From Commensalibacter nepenthis (GTDB taxonomy: Bacteria; Pseudomonadota; Alphaproteobacteria; Acetobacterales; Acetobacteraceae): 64,000 nt of DNA. Positions 1 to 10,076 of this stretch are shown in pieces (the stretch's first letter is position 1; each line of letters opens with the position of its first letter). The stretch spans positions 806,001 through 870,000 of the forward strand of contig NZ_JASBAN010000001.1 in assembly GCF_029953305.1 (NCBI RefSeq). The letters run 5' to 3'. The notes under the pieces were generated by a model. The model worked only from the letters and a program-made list of their open reading frames with translations. It was not told the DNA's origin and did no database searches. Made by a program: the position numbers and the translations under genes.

Positions 1-1674
1 TACTGTTGATAAACGATGCGCAACAATCAAAGTTGTTCTTCCTTTGCGCAGCTTTGCCAACGCTTGCTGCACCATATATTCGCTTTCTGTATCCAAAGCA
101 CTGGTTGCTTCATCCAACAATAATAAACGAGGGTTACGCAACAAAGCCCTTGCCAAGGCAACACGTTGTCTTTGGCCACCTGAAAGCAGCTGCCCACCAT
201 ATCCTACTCTGGTATTCAACCCTTGAGGTAAATTATGAACAAATTGATTAATTGCTGCCCCTTCCAAAACCTCATCTATTTCCGCCCTAGTCGCATCATG
301 TTTCCCAATCAGAATATTGTCTAAGATCGACATATCAAACAATAAAGGATCTTGTGGAACATAGGCAATGGCAGAGCGTAACTCAGTCATAGCAAGATCA
401 CGCAAATCAACGCCGTCAAAAAGAATACGTCCTTTTTGCACATCATGTAATCGTGGAATAAGCGTTAAGGCTGTCGATTTTCCTGCACCAGAAGGACCAA
501 CCAATGCAACGGTTAAGCCAGATGTGACCTTAAAATCTAATCCTTGCAATCCAAGTTGACGACCTGGATGAATGAAATACACATCTTCAAATTGCAGTTG
601 CCCTTGTCCCTCTGGTAATGAAACGGTATTTATTTTATCTTTGATTTCAATTGGGTCGTCAATCATATTAAAAATACGATCTAAGCCAGAAATTCCTTCT
701 TGCATAGCGGCATTCAAAGAACCCAATGCCCGTAATGGACGGGCTGCCAATAACAATGCTGCCACAAAACCAGAAAAATCCCCAAGCGTCGCCCCCCCCA
801 TAGCAGCACGCCAACCAGCAAATCCCAGAACCGCCGCAACAGCTGTCCCGCCCAAAACTTCCATAATGGGATCGACCCTAGCCCTACCACTAATAATTTT
901 TAGCGTCGCATTATAAAGCTGATCAAAGGATTGCCCCGTCCGCTCAATTTCCCGTTGCTCCATCCCGTAAACACGTACGGTTCTGGATTGTGCAAAAGTC
1001 TCGTTTAACAAAGCAGCTGTTTTACCAATTTGCTCTTGCATATTTCCCGAAGCGCGGCGAACTTTTTTTCCAAGTTTTTGAATAGGAACAGCAGCAATCG
1101 GATATAATAACGCTGCAATTAAACTGAGCTCCCAATCCATATAAAACATGGAAGCGATTAATCCAACAACGGTAATACTATCCCCAAAAGCATTGACCAC
1201 CCTAATCATTGCTTCACGGATAGACAAGGCATCTGTCGTAAAACGAGAGGCTAATTGTGCAGGGGCTTCTCTTTCAACTTTGGCAATATCGGAATACACT
1301 AGATGTAGAAACATCTTTTTCTGCAAGCCACGAATCACAACCAAGACCAAACCTTGAATTGCAAGCGTTTGACCATATTGCGATGCTGCTTTGGCAGCCG
1401 TTACCATAATCACCAATAAGGGAACTTGATATAAAATTCTGGGATCATTATCTTTGAACATGTCTAAAGCACGTTTAATCACCAACGGATATAAAGCCGT
1501 CAATCCAGCCATAATCATTGTTAAAACCACAATCACTATGATGCGATTTGGATGCAAACGAATTTCTTGTTTCCATAACCGTTGCATATACGGCCAACTT
1601 GGATTATTTCCAAATAATGACGATAAAATTGTTTTTTTCTTTTGGTTTATTGGTTTTTTCAGAATAGAAGTCAC
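1..1674 (-). CDS. MsbA-type ABC exporter (permease-ATPase fusion), 3' end cut by window edge
   Basis: Half-transporter with an N-terminal six-helix transmembrane domain (first helix around residues 45-65) fused to a nucleotide-binding domain. The ATPase part shows Walker A GPSGAGKST (about residues 392-400), the signature LSGGQRQRVALARAL (about 494) and Walker B LLLLDEATSALD, followed by the H-loop VAHRLST at the left edge. Such homodimers usually export lipids, lipid A or drugs from the inner leaflet; the substrate cannot be read from sequence. I chose GTG at 1674 because a stop lies two codons upstream and an A/G-rich stretch precedes it. The gene lies 69 bases behind cca on the same strand and may be cotranscribed. 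558 codons are present; about 30-40 C-terminal residues are missing. Confidence 0.9.
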   Translation of the reverse strand, partial: MTSILKKPINQKKKTILSSLFGNNPSWPYMQRLWKQEIRLHPNRIIVIVVLTMIMAGLTALYPLVIKRALDMFKDNDPRILYQVPLLVIMVTAAKAASQYGQTLAIQGLVLVVIRGLQKKMFLHLVYSDIAKVEREAPAQLASRFTTDALSIREAMIRVVNAFGDSITVVGLIASMFYMDWELSLIAALLYPIAAVPIQKLGKKVRRASGNMQEQIGKTAALLNETFAQSRTVRVYGMEQREIERTGQSFDQLYNATLKIISGRARVDPIMEVLGGTAVAAVLGFAGWRAAMGGATLGDFSGFVAALLLAARPLRALGSLNAAMQEGISGLDRIFNMIDDPIEIKDKINTVSLPEGQGQLQFEDVYFIHPGRQLGLQGLDFKVTSGLTVALVGPSGAGKSTALTLIPRLHDVQKGRILFDGVDLRDLAMTELRSAIAYVPQDPLLFDMSILDNILIGKHDATRAEIDEVLEGAAINQFVHNLPQGLNTRVGYGGQLLSGGQRQRVALARALLRNPRLLLLDEATSALDTESEYMVQQALAKLRKGRTTLIVAHRLSTV

Positions 1675-1743
1675 TATTTATTTTCTTTAAATATAATTCA
1701 AAATGTAATGATACACATATCATGTTCAAAAAATTGCTGATGT

Positions 1744-2970
1744 CTATTTAAACCATTTATCGGCAAAAATTAAATAATTTATATCAATCCTTTTTTCTCT
1801 GTTGTTTTTAAACCACTCTAAACAGTCTCGCTGATCTGCATAACACCCATTTTGTAACCACCAAAATTTTATTTGTGATAAAATCTCGCCCAACTCAATG
1901 CCAGGCTTAACATTATATTGGAACAAATCTTTCCCTTTAACTGGAAAAATAAGAGGCTCAATAGCTACCAACCTATCTCGCCATTGATTCCATTCAGATG
2001 AAATCTGACCTGTGCGAAGTTGTTTCATCCAACTACAATAAATAAGCAACTCCAAATCGAATAAAGCTCGTAATTGTCGTAATTCAATTTCAGAGTCTCG
2101 AGGATCAATATTCCAATCTTTTTGTAATGCTTTTAATAATTGATCTTCTTGACGAGACAAACGCAATTGCTTGGCAACAATATCGCTTTCCCCTGTAACC
2201 AACCCAGCAAGACGTAGTATTGTATGATTAGGAGCTTGCATTTGTATCAATTTTTTAAAGAGTGACACATCATATCCAAAAGGCATTAACTCTGACAAAA
2301 CGTCATACTGATCCATCATTTGAATAATATCATCTGTCATAGGACCTGTTAAAATACGCTTTAATTCAGACCAAACCCGTTCTGCTGAAAGATTTTTTAA
2401 TAAATGTGTCGTCTGTTGAATCGCAATAACAGCATCTTCATCTAATACTCCTTTGCCATAACGCGCATAAAACCTAAAAAAACGTAAAGATCGCAGAACG
2501 TCTTCCTCAATACGTTCCTTGGCATTTCCTACAAAACGAACGTTTCCAGATAAAAGATCTTGTTGACCATTATAAAAATCCCAAATTATTCCATCTTGAT
2601 CACAAAACATCGCATTGATGGTAAAATCTCGACGCGCAGCATCCTCTTCCCAACTATCTGTCCATATAACCTGTGCATGACGACCATCTGTTACAACATC
2701 TTTGCGCAAAGTCGTAATTTCATAAGGGTGATGGTTAATTATTGCGGTTACTGTTCCGTGTGACAATCCTGTTGGAACAACCGAAATACCTGCCGATTTT
2801 AATGTTTCAATAATGAGTTCAGGAGGCTCTGGCGTCGCTATATCAACATCTGCAATATTCTTTCCTGCCAATAAATCTCTGACAACGCCACCAACCAAAC
2901 GCGCTTGGGGTAAATAATTCCATAAGAGTTTGACTTCATCCAAACAGGATAATTGTTCTAAAACAGACAT
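1744..2970 (-). CDS. cca: CCA-adding tRNA nucleotidyltransferase
   Basis: Class II nucleotidyltransferase that adds or repairs the 3' CCA end of tRNAs, acting in the cytoplasm. From the ATG at 2970 the protein is 408 residues. The nucleotide-binding helix-turn GGVVRD is at 27-32, the metal-binding DVD at 41-43, then RRDFTINAM and the RSLRFFRFYARYG segment that joins the neck and RNA-binding domains. An in-frame TTG at 3009 would add 13 residues that do not look like the family, so the ATG is preferred. It is divergent from the MoxR operon across about 160 bases and upstream of the ABC exporter. In related bacteria this gene commonly lies near the MoxR/DUF58 cluster, which is family knowledge rather than shown here. 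Confidence 0.93.
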   Translation of the reverse strand: MSVLEQLSCLDEVKLLWNYLPQARLVGGVVRDLLAGKNIADVDIATPEPPELIIETLKSAGISVVPTGLSHGTVTAIINHHPYEITTLRKDVVTDGRHAQVIWTDSWEEDAARRDFTINAMFCDQDGIIWDFYNGQQDLLSGNVRFVGNAKERIEEDVLRSLRFFRFYARYGKGVLDEDAVIAIQQTTHLLKNLSAERVWSELKRILTGPMTDDIIQMMDQYDVLSELMPFGYDVSLFKKLIQMQAPNHTILRLAGLVTGESDIVAKQLRLSRQEDQLLKALQKDWNIDPRDSEIELRQLRALFDLELLIYCSWMKQLRTGQISSEWNQWRDRLVAIEPLIFPVKGKDLFQYNVKPGIELGEILSQIKFWWLQNGCYADQRDCLEWFKNNREKRIDINYLIFADKWFK

Positions 2971-3051
2971 GACCCAATCGTTTTCCCTTATCTGGAATAT
3001 TTTCAGCAAACGATTTTTATTTATAAATCGCTTTAAATTATTTTACAAAAC

Positions 3052-3081
3052 TTGCAGTATGCTCTTAGTATATTTTATAGT
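3052..3081 (+). promoter_or_regulatory. candidate sigma70 promoter of the MoxR/VWA operon
   Basis: TTGCAG at 3052-3057 and TATAGT at 3076-3081 with an 18-base spacer, about 50 bases before the first MoxR start codon. Assigned by eye only. Confidence 0.4.
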
Positions 3082-3131
3082 AATAAATGAAACATTCTAA
3101 TTCACAATTTATTTTAATCTTAACCCTTTAA

Positions 3132-4166
3132 ATGATGCACATGACCTCTTTAGAAAAAATGCCTACTGACTCTCAATCCATTGATCCTCATCTTGATGAT
3201 ACACAGCTTGCGGACACACTTGGTACTTACTTAGCAAATGCTTTGACCGAGACCAGCCGTGTTATTTACGGACAACAAGAAGAAATAAAGCAAATTATTG
3301 CCAGTGTCTTAAGTGGTGGACATGCTTTATTGGTTGGAGCCCCTGGGCTAGGAAAAACAAAATTGGTCAGTACTTTGGCGACAGTCATGGGATTATCCGC
3401 CAAACGCGTGCAGTTTACTCCTGATCTGATGCCTGCTGATATTACAGGAAGTGAGATTTTAGACGAAGACACAGAAGGAAAACGGAGCTTTCGTTTCATT
3501 CCAGGACCTGTCTTTTGTCAACTTTTAATGGCTGATGAAATTAACCGTGCCAGCCCCAGAACACAATCTGCCTTACTACAAGCCATGCAAGAAAAATATA
3601 TCTCTATTGCTGGAAAAGACTATCCTTTACCTGCACCTTTTCATGTGTTGGCAACACAAAATCCAATTGAGCAAGAAGGAACTTACCCTTTACCCGAAGC
3701 ACAATTAGATCGCTTTTTGGTACAAGTGAACCTGACTTATCCTGACCTTGCTACTGAAAAAGCAATGTTATTGGCGACGACTGGCGCCGATGAAATACAA
3801 GCTCAACAAATCATTACCTCAGAAATACTTATCAAAACACAAGCTCTGATAAGACGACTACCCATTGGTGAAAATTTAGTGGATAGTATCCTTAATCTTA
3901 TTCGAAATGCACGCCCTGAAACCAGTAAAGATCCATTTATTCAACAAAATATCGCATGGGGTCCAGGCTCCAGAGCTGCTCAAGCGTTAATGTTGCTTGT
4001 CCGTGCGCGTGCATTATTAAATGGGCGGTTGGCTCCTAATCAAGAAGATTTAATTGCCTTGGCACCCGCTGTATTAAGACACCGTATTGCCCTGACTTTT
4101 GCAGCAAGAGCAGAGAATATACAATTAGATGACATCATTCAAAATCTTCTACAAAAAGCAGTCTAA
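3132..4166 (+). CDS. MoxR-family AAA+ ATPase
   Basis: Cytoplasmic AAA+ ATPase of the MoxR group, thought to act as a chaperone that remodels or inserts metal into partner proteins carrying VWA domains. Walker A GAPGLGKT is at 69-76, Walker B LLMADEINRA at 131-140, then the sensor region HVLATQNPIEQEGTYPLPEA and a helical lid domain to residue 344. Length is typical. Three ATGs (3132, 3135, 3141) occur in a row and none has a clear Shine-Dalgarno sequence, so the exact start is uncertain. It is first in a plus-strand operon with DUF58, DUF4159 and VWA proteins, the classic partners of MoxR. The stop is two bases before the next start. Confidence 0.93.
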   Translation: MMHMTSLEKMPTDSQSIDPHLDDTQLADTLGTYLANALTETSRVIYGQQEEIKQIIASVLSGGHALLVGAPGLGKTKLVSTLATVMGLSAKRVQFTPDLMPADITGSEILDEDTEGKRSFRFIPGPVFCQLLMADEINRASPRTQSALLQAMQEKYISIAGKDYPLPAPFHVLATQNPIEQEGTYPLPEAQLDRFLVQVNLTYPDLATEKAMLLATTGADEIQAQQIITSEILIKTQALIRRLPIGENLVDSILNLIRNARPETSKDPFIQQNIAWGPGSRAAQALMLLVRARALLNGRLAPNQEDLIALAPAVLRHRIALTFAARAENIQLDDIIQNLLQKAV

Positions 4167-4168
4167 TC

Positions 4169-5155
4169 ATGATGACAGGTTCTTGGTGGTCACAATTTTT
4201 ACACAAAACACTTTACAAAAATTCACAAAAACCATCACCATCACACTCACATGAGACAACTTCTTTAAACTCTATTGTCCCCGCATCAGAAAACCTGGCT
4301 CAAAATTTACCTGACTTATTACTAGCATCCCATAAGATTGCCAGAACGGTTTTAGCTGGCAGTCATGGATGTAAACGTGCAGGACAAGGCAGCCAATTTT
4401 GGCAATATCGTCATGCACTTCCTGGTGAATCTATTCAAGTAATAGATTGGCGCAAATCAGCCCAAGGAAATAAAGCTTATGTCAAAGAAACAGAAGAAGA
4501 AAATACGCAAACATTGTATTTATGGTGTGATGTTTCTGGATCAATGCAATGGCATTCTCGACCAGATTTACCAACCAAACAAAATAGAGCGTTTTTATTG
4601 GGATTAACGCTTAGCTCGTTACTCTTAAATGGTGGAGAGCGCGTTAGGTTATTACTGCCTAATCACCAAGTAAATAGTTTCAGAGGCACGCATCAGCTCT
4701 ATTCACTGGCTGAACAACTGACACAATCTGTTACGCATACTTCAGAAAATCCTTTTCCAATGCCTAATCATGTATCCCCTCATGCTTGGACCATATTCAT
4801 CAGTGATTTTTTATATCCTTATGAAGCATTAACTGATTTTCTTAAAAAAATGGCACAACGACCCAGCCATATCTTATTAATACAAGTCACAGATCCAGCT
4901 GAAAAAGACTTCCCCTTTAAGGGACGTGTTCAGTTCTCAGGACTAGAAGGTGAAGAAGGATTAATCCTGTCCAATACCGCACAATCTTCTGTCAATTACA
5001 AAGAACTATGGACAGAACATCAAGAGAAACTGAAACTTCTTTGTCAAAATGTAGGCATTCCTATGCTATGTGATTTTTCTGATCGTAATGCTGCACAAAT
5101 TTTATTGCATGCATGGAATATTTTATCAAATAAAAGCAATTCAAGACTAACATGA
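4169..5155 (+). CDS. DUF58 protein with VWA-like MIDAS motif
   Basis: A 328-residue soluble protein of the DUF58 family. The central stretch WRHALPGESIQVIDWRKSA-like region (starting YRHALPGESIQVIDW) is the family hallmark, followed by LWCDVSGSM, a DxSxS metal-ion-dependent adhesion site as in von Willebrand A domains. The likely role is as the partner or substrate of the MoxR ATPase immediately upstream. The N-terminal 50 residues are Ser/His/Asn-rich and probably unstructured. The ATG of the next gene overlaps its stop (ATGA at 5152-5155), which points to translational coupling. A second ATG lies one codon downstream of the chosen start. Biochemical function of DUF58 proteins is not established. 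Confidence 0.9.
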   Translation: MMTGSWWSQFLHKTLYKNSQKPSPSHSHETTSLNSIVPASENLAQNLPDLLLASHKIARTVLAGSHGCKRAGQGSQFWQYRHALPGESIQVIDWRKSAQGNKAYVKETEEENTQTLYLWCDVSGSMQWHSRPDLPTKQNRAFLLGLTLSSLLLNGGERVRLLLPNHQVNSFRGTHQLYSLAEQLTQSVTHTSENPFPMPNHVSPHAWTIFISDFLYPYEALTDFLKKMAQRPSHILLIQVTDPAEKDFPFKGRVQFSGLEGEEGLILSNTAQSSVNYKELWTEHQEKLKLLCQNVGIPMLCDFSDRNAAQILLHAWNILSNKSNSRLT

Positions 5156-7890
5156 TCTTTCTAAACCCTTATATCCTCCTTGCACTCTTAATCCTTCCTC
5201 TTATTTGGTTCTTTTTAAGGGCAACACCACCACGACCAAGGGAACAATTATTTCCACCTATTCGATTACTCTATCAACTACAAACAAAAGCACATGAAGC
5301 AGTTCATGCGCCTTGGTGGTTAATTTTACTACGATTATTGGCAGTGGCATTATTGATTATTGGTTTAGCCCGACCTGTTATTCCCTCTCAAACTCTCTCT
5401 GTAGAACATTCCAAAGACCCGATTTTATTAATCATCGATAATGGATGGGCTTCTGCATCCCAATGGTCATATTTTATTGATGCTGCATCACAAATTTTTA
5501 CACAAGCTCAACAAGAAAAAACACTGGTTCATTTATTATTAACAGCACCAGATGACCAAAACCATCCCTTAAAAATTACACCACTTTCTCTAAACAGCTC
5601 TGCCTCTATGCAATTGAACACAATCCATCCTGTGGCTTGGCCTGTGAACCATTCAAAAGCAACAGATACATTGAATAAATCTTCTCATTATAAAGTTATT
5701 TATTACCTTTCTGATGGAATTAAACATCAGAACAATACAGCTTTTCAAAATAAGCTAAATCAAAATTCAACATTATATGAAATCCGCCCTCCAATTTCAG
5801 CTTTGTGCCCTCTTTTGCTAACACAAAATACACCTACCGAAAATGGATTGATTCAATCTATTGAACTCTTACCTCGTCCAACCGAGCAATTATTGAATTT
5901 ACAGGCTTATACACAACAAGGCGTTTTAATTACTTCAGTTCAAAAATCTATTCCTGCCAATACTGTCAAAAGTGATATCGAACTGACATTACCTTTAGAA
6001 GCACGGAATAAAATAGATTATTTACAAGTCGCTAATCATACGAGTGCTGGCAGTGTATATTTATTGGACGAACATAACCGCAAGCATAATATTGGTTTTA
6101 TTTCTGCATCAAGCAACAGTAATACACCATTTACTGGTTCGTTATATTATTTAAAAAAGGCATTATCTCCATTAGGAGATGTTAAAGAAGGATCTATACA
6201 AGAGCTTCTCTCGCAACCTTTATCGGTTATCATTGCCCCTGATACGCTATTCTCTGATCCTAAATCTGAACACGCATTACAAGACTGGGTTGAAAAAGGG
6301 GGTATGTTAATCCGCTTTTCAGGAGACTTACTGGCTGGTAGCACCTTAAACCAACAAGAAACACCATTAATTCCTTTGCCTTTATTGCAAGGAACCAGAG
6401 AGTTGGGCGGCGCAATGACATGGGAAAAACCGCAAAAAATCGCACCATTCTCCAAAGAATCACCTTTTAATGGATTAACCATCCCACCAGATGTTACAAT
6501 TAATAAGCAGATATTGGTGAAACCAGCCCTCGATAATGACAAATACGTTTGGGCACAATTAGAAGATGGAACTCCTCTAGTCACCCACCGCTCTGTTGGT
6601 AAAGGACAAGTTATTTTATTCCATACCAATAGTACTCCAGATTGGTCTTCTTTGCCTTTGTCCAGTTTATTTGAAGATATGTTAAACCGATTGATACAAA
6701 TTTCTTTTGGGGTGCAATCGACACAAACAGACGAGATTTTAAATCCTATCTTAACTTTGAATGATCAAGGTATTTTACACCCCCCCTCTCCTTATGTAAA
6801 ATCGATCTCTTTTGAAACATTAAAAAAACTGACCATTTCACCTGAACATCCACCAGGATTATATGGAAATACTGGTACTAATATTGCAATCAATTTAGGT
6901 AACCATGTGCCTGCTTTAAAAGCATCCCAACCAATAGGTAAAATAATTACATTAGGAAACGCTTCTCTTTCTTATACATTAGGTAGCATTTTTATCATTG
7001 TCAGTATTTGTTTAATCTCGTTAGATCTATTGGCAAGCCTGTTTTTAAGAGGATATATTGCGAAAACAAAGACATCTGGTGCAGTTCTCATCTTAACTTT
7101 ATGTTGTCTCAGTACTAATGGATTTGCTCAATCAACAGATTCTTCACCTTTGCCTAGGGCTGCACTACAAACACGATTAGGGTATATTTTAACATCTGAT
7201 GCTGCAATTAACCTAGCATCTAAACAAGGGTTAGAAGGATTATCCAAATTTATTAATGATAGAACGTCTTTGCAACTTGCCTCTCCCGAAGGTATTGATC
7301 CAACCAAAGATAATCTTTCTTTTTATCCGATCCTTTATTGGCCAATTACTACAGATTTGCAACCCAATCCAAAACGTACTGAGACATTAAATGACTATCT
7401 TGCACATGGTGGTTTACTGATTTTAGATACACAAGGTCATGATTCTTCCTCTACAATAGAACCAATTAATCCTGACCAGTTTGCTGGTGAGGCTTCTGGT
7501 ACATCGCAAGCATTAAAAATTGCTACAGAAGGATTAAAAATTCCAGCTCTATCACCTTTATCGGATAAAGATTTATTAAGCAGAACCTTTTATATCTTAC
7601 ACTCTTTTCCTGGGCGATATAATGCAATGCCTGTTTGGATCGCCAAAAGTAACCCCTTAGTCAATGATGGGGTCAGCTCTGTGATTGTTGGTGAGAATGA
7701 CTGGGCGCATGCTTGGGCAACAACGAACGATGGCAACCCTGCCTATCCAATTTTCCCCAATACAGAACAACAACGTAACCTCAGCTATCGATTTGGATTG
7801 AACTTAGTGATGTATGCATTAACAGGCAGTTATAAAGCCGATCAAGTTCATGTTTCTGCCTTGTTAAAACAGCTAGGGAAACAACAATAA
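5152..7890 (+). CDS. DUF4159 membrane protein with BatA-like N-terminal double-TM domain
   Basis: A 912-residue inner-membrane protein. The N-terminus carries two transmembrane helices (about 5-25 and 55-76), as in BatA proteins of aerotolerance-type operons. A VWA-like region follows in which the metal site is degenerate (LLIIDNGWASAS instead of DxSxS), then a GATase-like region with WVEKGGMLIRFSGDLLAG. Two more helices lie at about 603-630 and 640-656, and the C-terminal DUF4159 domain spans about 670-910 (begins TRLGYILTSD, includes YLAHGGLLILDTQG). DUF4159 is a predicted glutamine-amidotransferase-like fold with no proven enzymatic role. It overlaps the DUF58 gene by four bases and the next gene by one base (TAATG), so it is coupled to both. 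Confidence 0.88.
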   Translation: MIFLNPYILLALLILPLIWFFLRATPPRPREQLFPPIRLLYQLQTKAHEAVHAPWWLILLRLLAVALLIIGLARPVIPSQTLSVEHSKDPILLIIDNGWASASQWSYFIDAASQIFTQAQQEKTLVHLLLTAPDDQNHPLKITPLSLNSSASMQLNTIHPVAWPVNHSKATDTLNKSSHYKVIYYLSDGIKHQNNTAFQNKLNQNSTLYEIRPPISALCPLLLTQNTPTENGLIQSIELLPRPTEQLLNLQAYTQQGVLITSVQKSIPANTVKSDIELTLPLEARNKIDYLQVANHTSAGSVYLLDEHNRKHNIGFISASSNSNTPFTGSLYYLKKALSPLGDVKEGSIQELLSQPLSVIIAPDTLFSDPKSEHALQDWVEKGGMLIRFSGDLLAGSTLNQQETPLIPLPLLQGTRELGGAMTWEKPQKIAPFSKESPFNGLTIPPDVTINKQILVKPALDNDKYVWAQLEDGTPLVTHRSVGKGQVILFHTNSTPDWSSLPLSSLFEDMLNRLIQISFGVQSTQTDEILNPILTLNDQGILHPPSPYVKSISFETLKKLTISPEHPPGLYGNTGTNIAINLGNHVPALKASQPIGKIITLGNASLSYTLGSIFIIVSICLISLDLLASLFLRGYIAKTKTSGAVLILTLCCLSTNGFAQSTDSSPLPRAALQTRLGYILTSDAAINLASKQGLEGLSKFINDRTSLQLASPEGIDPTKDNLSFYPILYWPITTDLQPNPKRTETLNDYLAHGGLLILDTQGHDSSSTIEPINPDQFAGEASGTSQALKIATEGLKIPALSPLSDKDLLSRTFYILHSFPGRYNAMPVWIAKSNPLVNDGVSSVIVGENDWAHAWATTNDGNPAYPIFPNTEQQRNLSYRFGLNLVMYALTGSYKADQVHVSALLKQLGKQQ

Positions 7891-9992
7891 TGTCTCAATC
7901 ATTCTCTTCGCTCAATCTACATTTTGATCCATTATTGCCTTTGTGGGGAATTATTATCCTCGCATTGATATGTATATTGGTTTTACTGTTCAGCCTTTTT
8001 AACAAATCTTATAAAGGGATTATTTGGCGATTTATTGCTTTTTCTGTTCTATTAACTTGGCTATCAGGTCCGATGATTTTAAAAAATCATCAACAAATTT
8101 TACCTGAAACCATTTTGATCGTCATGGATCAATCTACTTCTATGACCATTGGCAATCGTGAACAAATTGCAAATAAAGCATTACAACAATTGCAAAATAA
8201 AGTGCCTGCCAATGCACGGTTAAAAATTATCAATGTTAAAAATATATATCGACAAGGCACTCAAATTTTTCAAGAAATCCAAAAAGCAACCAATAAAATT
8301 CCAGCCGCTCAACTTGGCGGTGTTATTTTAATTACAGATGGTCAAATTCATGATGTGCCAAAAGAATTCCCTCAACTTTTAACGTTGCCCAATAAAAAAA
8401 CAATTCCTATTTATGCGTTATTACCTGCATCCAAAGAACAAATAGATCGTTCTTTAAAAATTATTCATGCTCCTGCCTATATAATCGTTGGTAAAGATGC
8501 AACCATTCAAGTCCAAATCAATGATACTGATATTCAACAAGAAGATAATAAATTCGCAACTCTTACGCTGATACAAGAAGATAAGCAACCGATAAATATG
8601 CAAGTTCCTGTGGGAAAGCCTTATAATATTACCATTCCTGTTATGCATACAGGTAAAAATCTAATTAACTTATCCGTATCGCCTTTGAAAAACGAGATTT
8701 CGAATCTTAATAATCATCAAACCCTATATATTAATGGCATTCGCGATAAATTAAGAGTGCTATTGGTTTCCAGTGCGCCCAATCAAGGGGAACGCGCATG
8801 GCGTAGCTTATTAAAATCTGATCCCTCTGTAGATCTTGTTCATTTTACGATTTTACGTTCAGCAGAGCAAAATGAGAATATTCCTGATCGAGAATTGGCG
8901 CTGATCCCTTTTCCGATTAATGAATTATTCATGCAAAAAATCAATCAATTTGACTTAATTATTTTGGATAGTTTTGAAAATAAATACACATTACCCCCTT
9001 ATTATATCGCCAGCATTGCAAATTATGTTAAAAATGGTGGGGGATTGTTATTGATCGCAGGTCCCGAATTTGCACAGCAATTCTCACTACAAAATTCTCC
9101 ATTACGGTCTATATTACCTGCCACTGTTTCTTCGCCAAACAGTATTATTAAACAACAATTTAAACCTGCTTTAACAGAATTAGGACAAAAACATCCTGTT
9201 ACAAAGGGGCTTCACAAAGAAAATACAACATGGGGATCATGGTATCGTTATCTCAAAGCCGATCAAACTGATGGGCAAATCCTTATGCAAGCTCCTGACC
9301 AATCGCCCTTATTAATTTTAAATCACGTTGATAAAGGTCGTGTTGCCTTATTATTATCAGACCAAATCTGGCTATGGTCAAAAGGGATTCATGAGCAAGG
9401 TCCTCAAGCAGAGCTACTGCGCCGTCTTTCTCATTGGTTGATGAAAGAACCTGAACTTGAAGAAGAACAATTAACAGCCTTTATCAAAAATCAACAATTA
9501 ACTGTTGAGTGGCATACCATTCAAAATGATAAAAACACTCAAGAATTTACAGTAACTTCTCCTTCTGGCTCTATACAGCCTTTACATTTTACAGATCAAA
9601 AAAATGGCAAAGCTACGGCAACTATTCCTGCCAAAGAGGATGGTTTATGGAAAATCACCAATGGCATCTTAACAGCCTATGCCGCACCACAAAACTCTGA
9701 TCCAATAGAAATGACCGATCTTGCTGTAACTCAACAAAAACTGTTCCCTCTATTCAAAAACTATGGGCATGTTTATTGGCTAGGAGATAATCCCGATCAT
9801 CTTACCATTCCTGAATTACAAATTGTTAAAAACAACAATGTAACAGGAAATTCAATTACAATGGAGTTTCCTGAACATGTTACTTATACAACAACAAAGC
9901 AATCTATTCACCCTATTCTGTCCCCATGGTTTGCCTTAATTGTTGGATTAGGAAGCATTTTTATGGCATGGTACAGAGAAAGCTGTTCTTAA
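7890..9992 (+). CDS. membrane-anchored VWA / GATase-like protein of the MoxR operon
   Basis: A 700-residue membrane protein. Two N-terminal helices (about 15-37 and 44-62) are followed by a VWA-like domain with an intact MIDAS sequence MDQSTSM and a second conserved strand LGGVILITDGQ. After a beta-rich linker comes a class I glutamine-amidotransferase-like region (about 280-400) with DLIILDSFENKY and YVKNGGGLLLIAG; I see no catalytic Cys-His pair, so it is probably structural. A final helix ends the protein (ILSPWFALIVGLGSIFMAW). It probably forms an envelope complex with the DUF4159 protein on which the MoxR ATPase acts; this is inferred from operon structure. The start overlaps the preceding stop as TAATG. 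Confidence 0.85.
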   Translation: MSQSFSSLNLHFDPLLPLWGIIILALICILVLLFSLFNKSYKGIIWRFIAFSVLLTWLSGPMILKNHQQILPETILIVMDQSTSMTIGNREQIANKALQQLQNKVPANARLKIINVKNIYRQGTQIFQEIQKATNKIPAAQLGGVILITDGQIHDVPKEFPQLLTLPNKKTIPIYALLPASKEQIDRSLKIIHAPAYIIVGKDATIQVQINDTDIQQEDNKFATLTLIQEDKQPINMQVPVGKPYNITIPVMHTGKNLINLSVSPLKNEISNLNNHQTLYINGIRDKLRVLLVSSAPNQGERAWRSLLKSDPSVDLVHFTILRSAEQNENIPDRELALIPFPINELFMQKINQFDLIILDSFENKYTLPPYYIASIANYVKNGGGLLLIAGPEFAQQFSLQNSPLRSILPATVSSPNSIIKQQFKPALTELGQKHPVTKGLHKENTTWGSWYRYLKADQTDGQILMQAPDQSPLLILNHVDKGRVALLLSDQIWLWSKGIHEQGPQAELLRRLSHWLMKEPELEEEQLTAFIKNQQLTVEWHTIQNDKNTQEFTVTSPSGSIQPLHFTDQKNGKATATIPAKEDGLWKITNGILTAYAAPQNSDPIEMTDLAVTQQKLFPLFKNYGHVYWLGDNPDHLTIPELQIVKNNNVTGNSITMEFPEHVTYTTTKQSIHPILSPWFALIVGLGSIFMAWYRESCS

Positions 9993-10076
9993 ATGAACAC
10001 CTATAATAAAACTTGATTTGATACACAGAAAAAACTAATGTCTAGGATCGATTTTAATGCGACGGAAAATAGCATC

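Noticed and set aside
368-1357. Several plus-strand open frames of 60-115 codons
   Set aside because: They are antisense shadows of the ABC exporter, whose minus-strand frame shows complete family motifs.
6147-6629. 160-codon minus-strand frame inside the DUF4159 gene
   Set aside because: It has no recognisable motif or Shine-Dalgarno sequence and lies opposite a well-supported gene.
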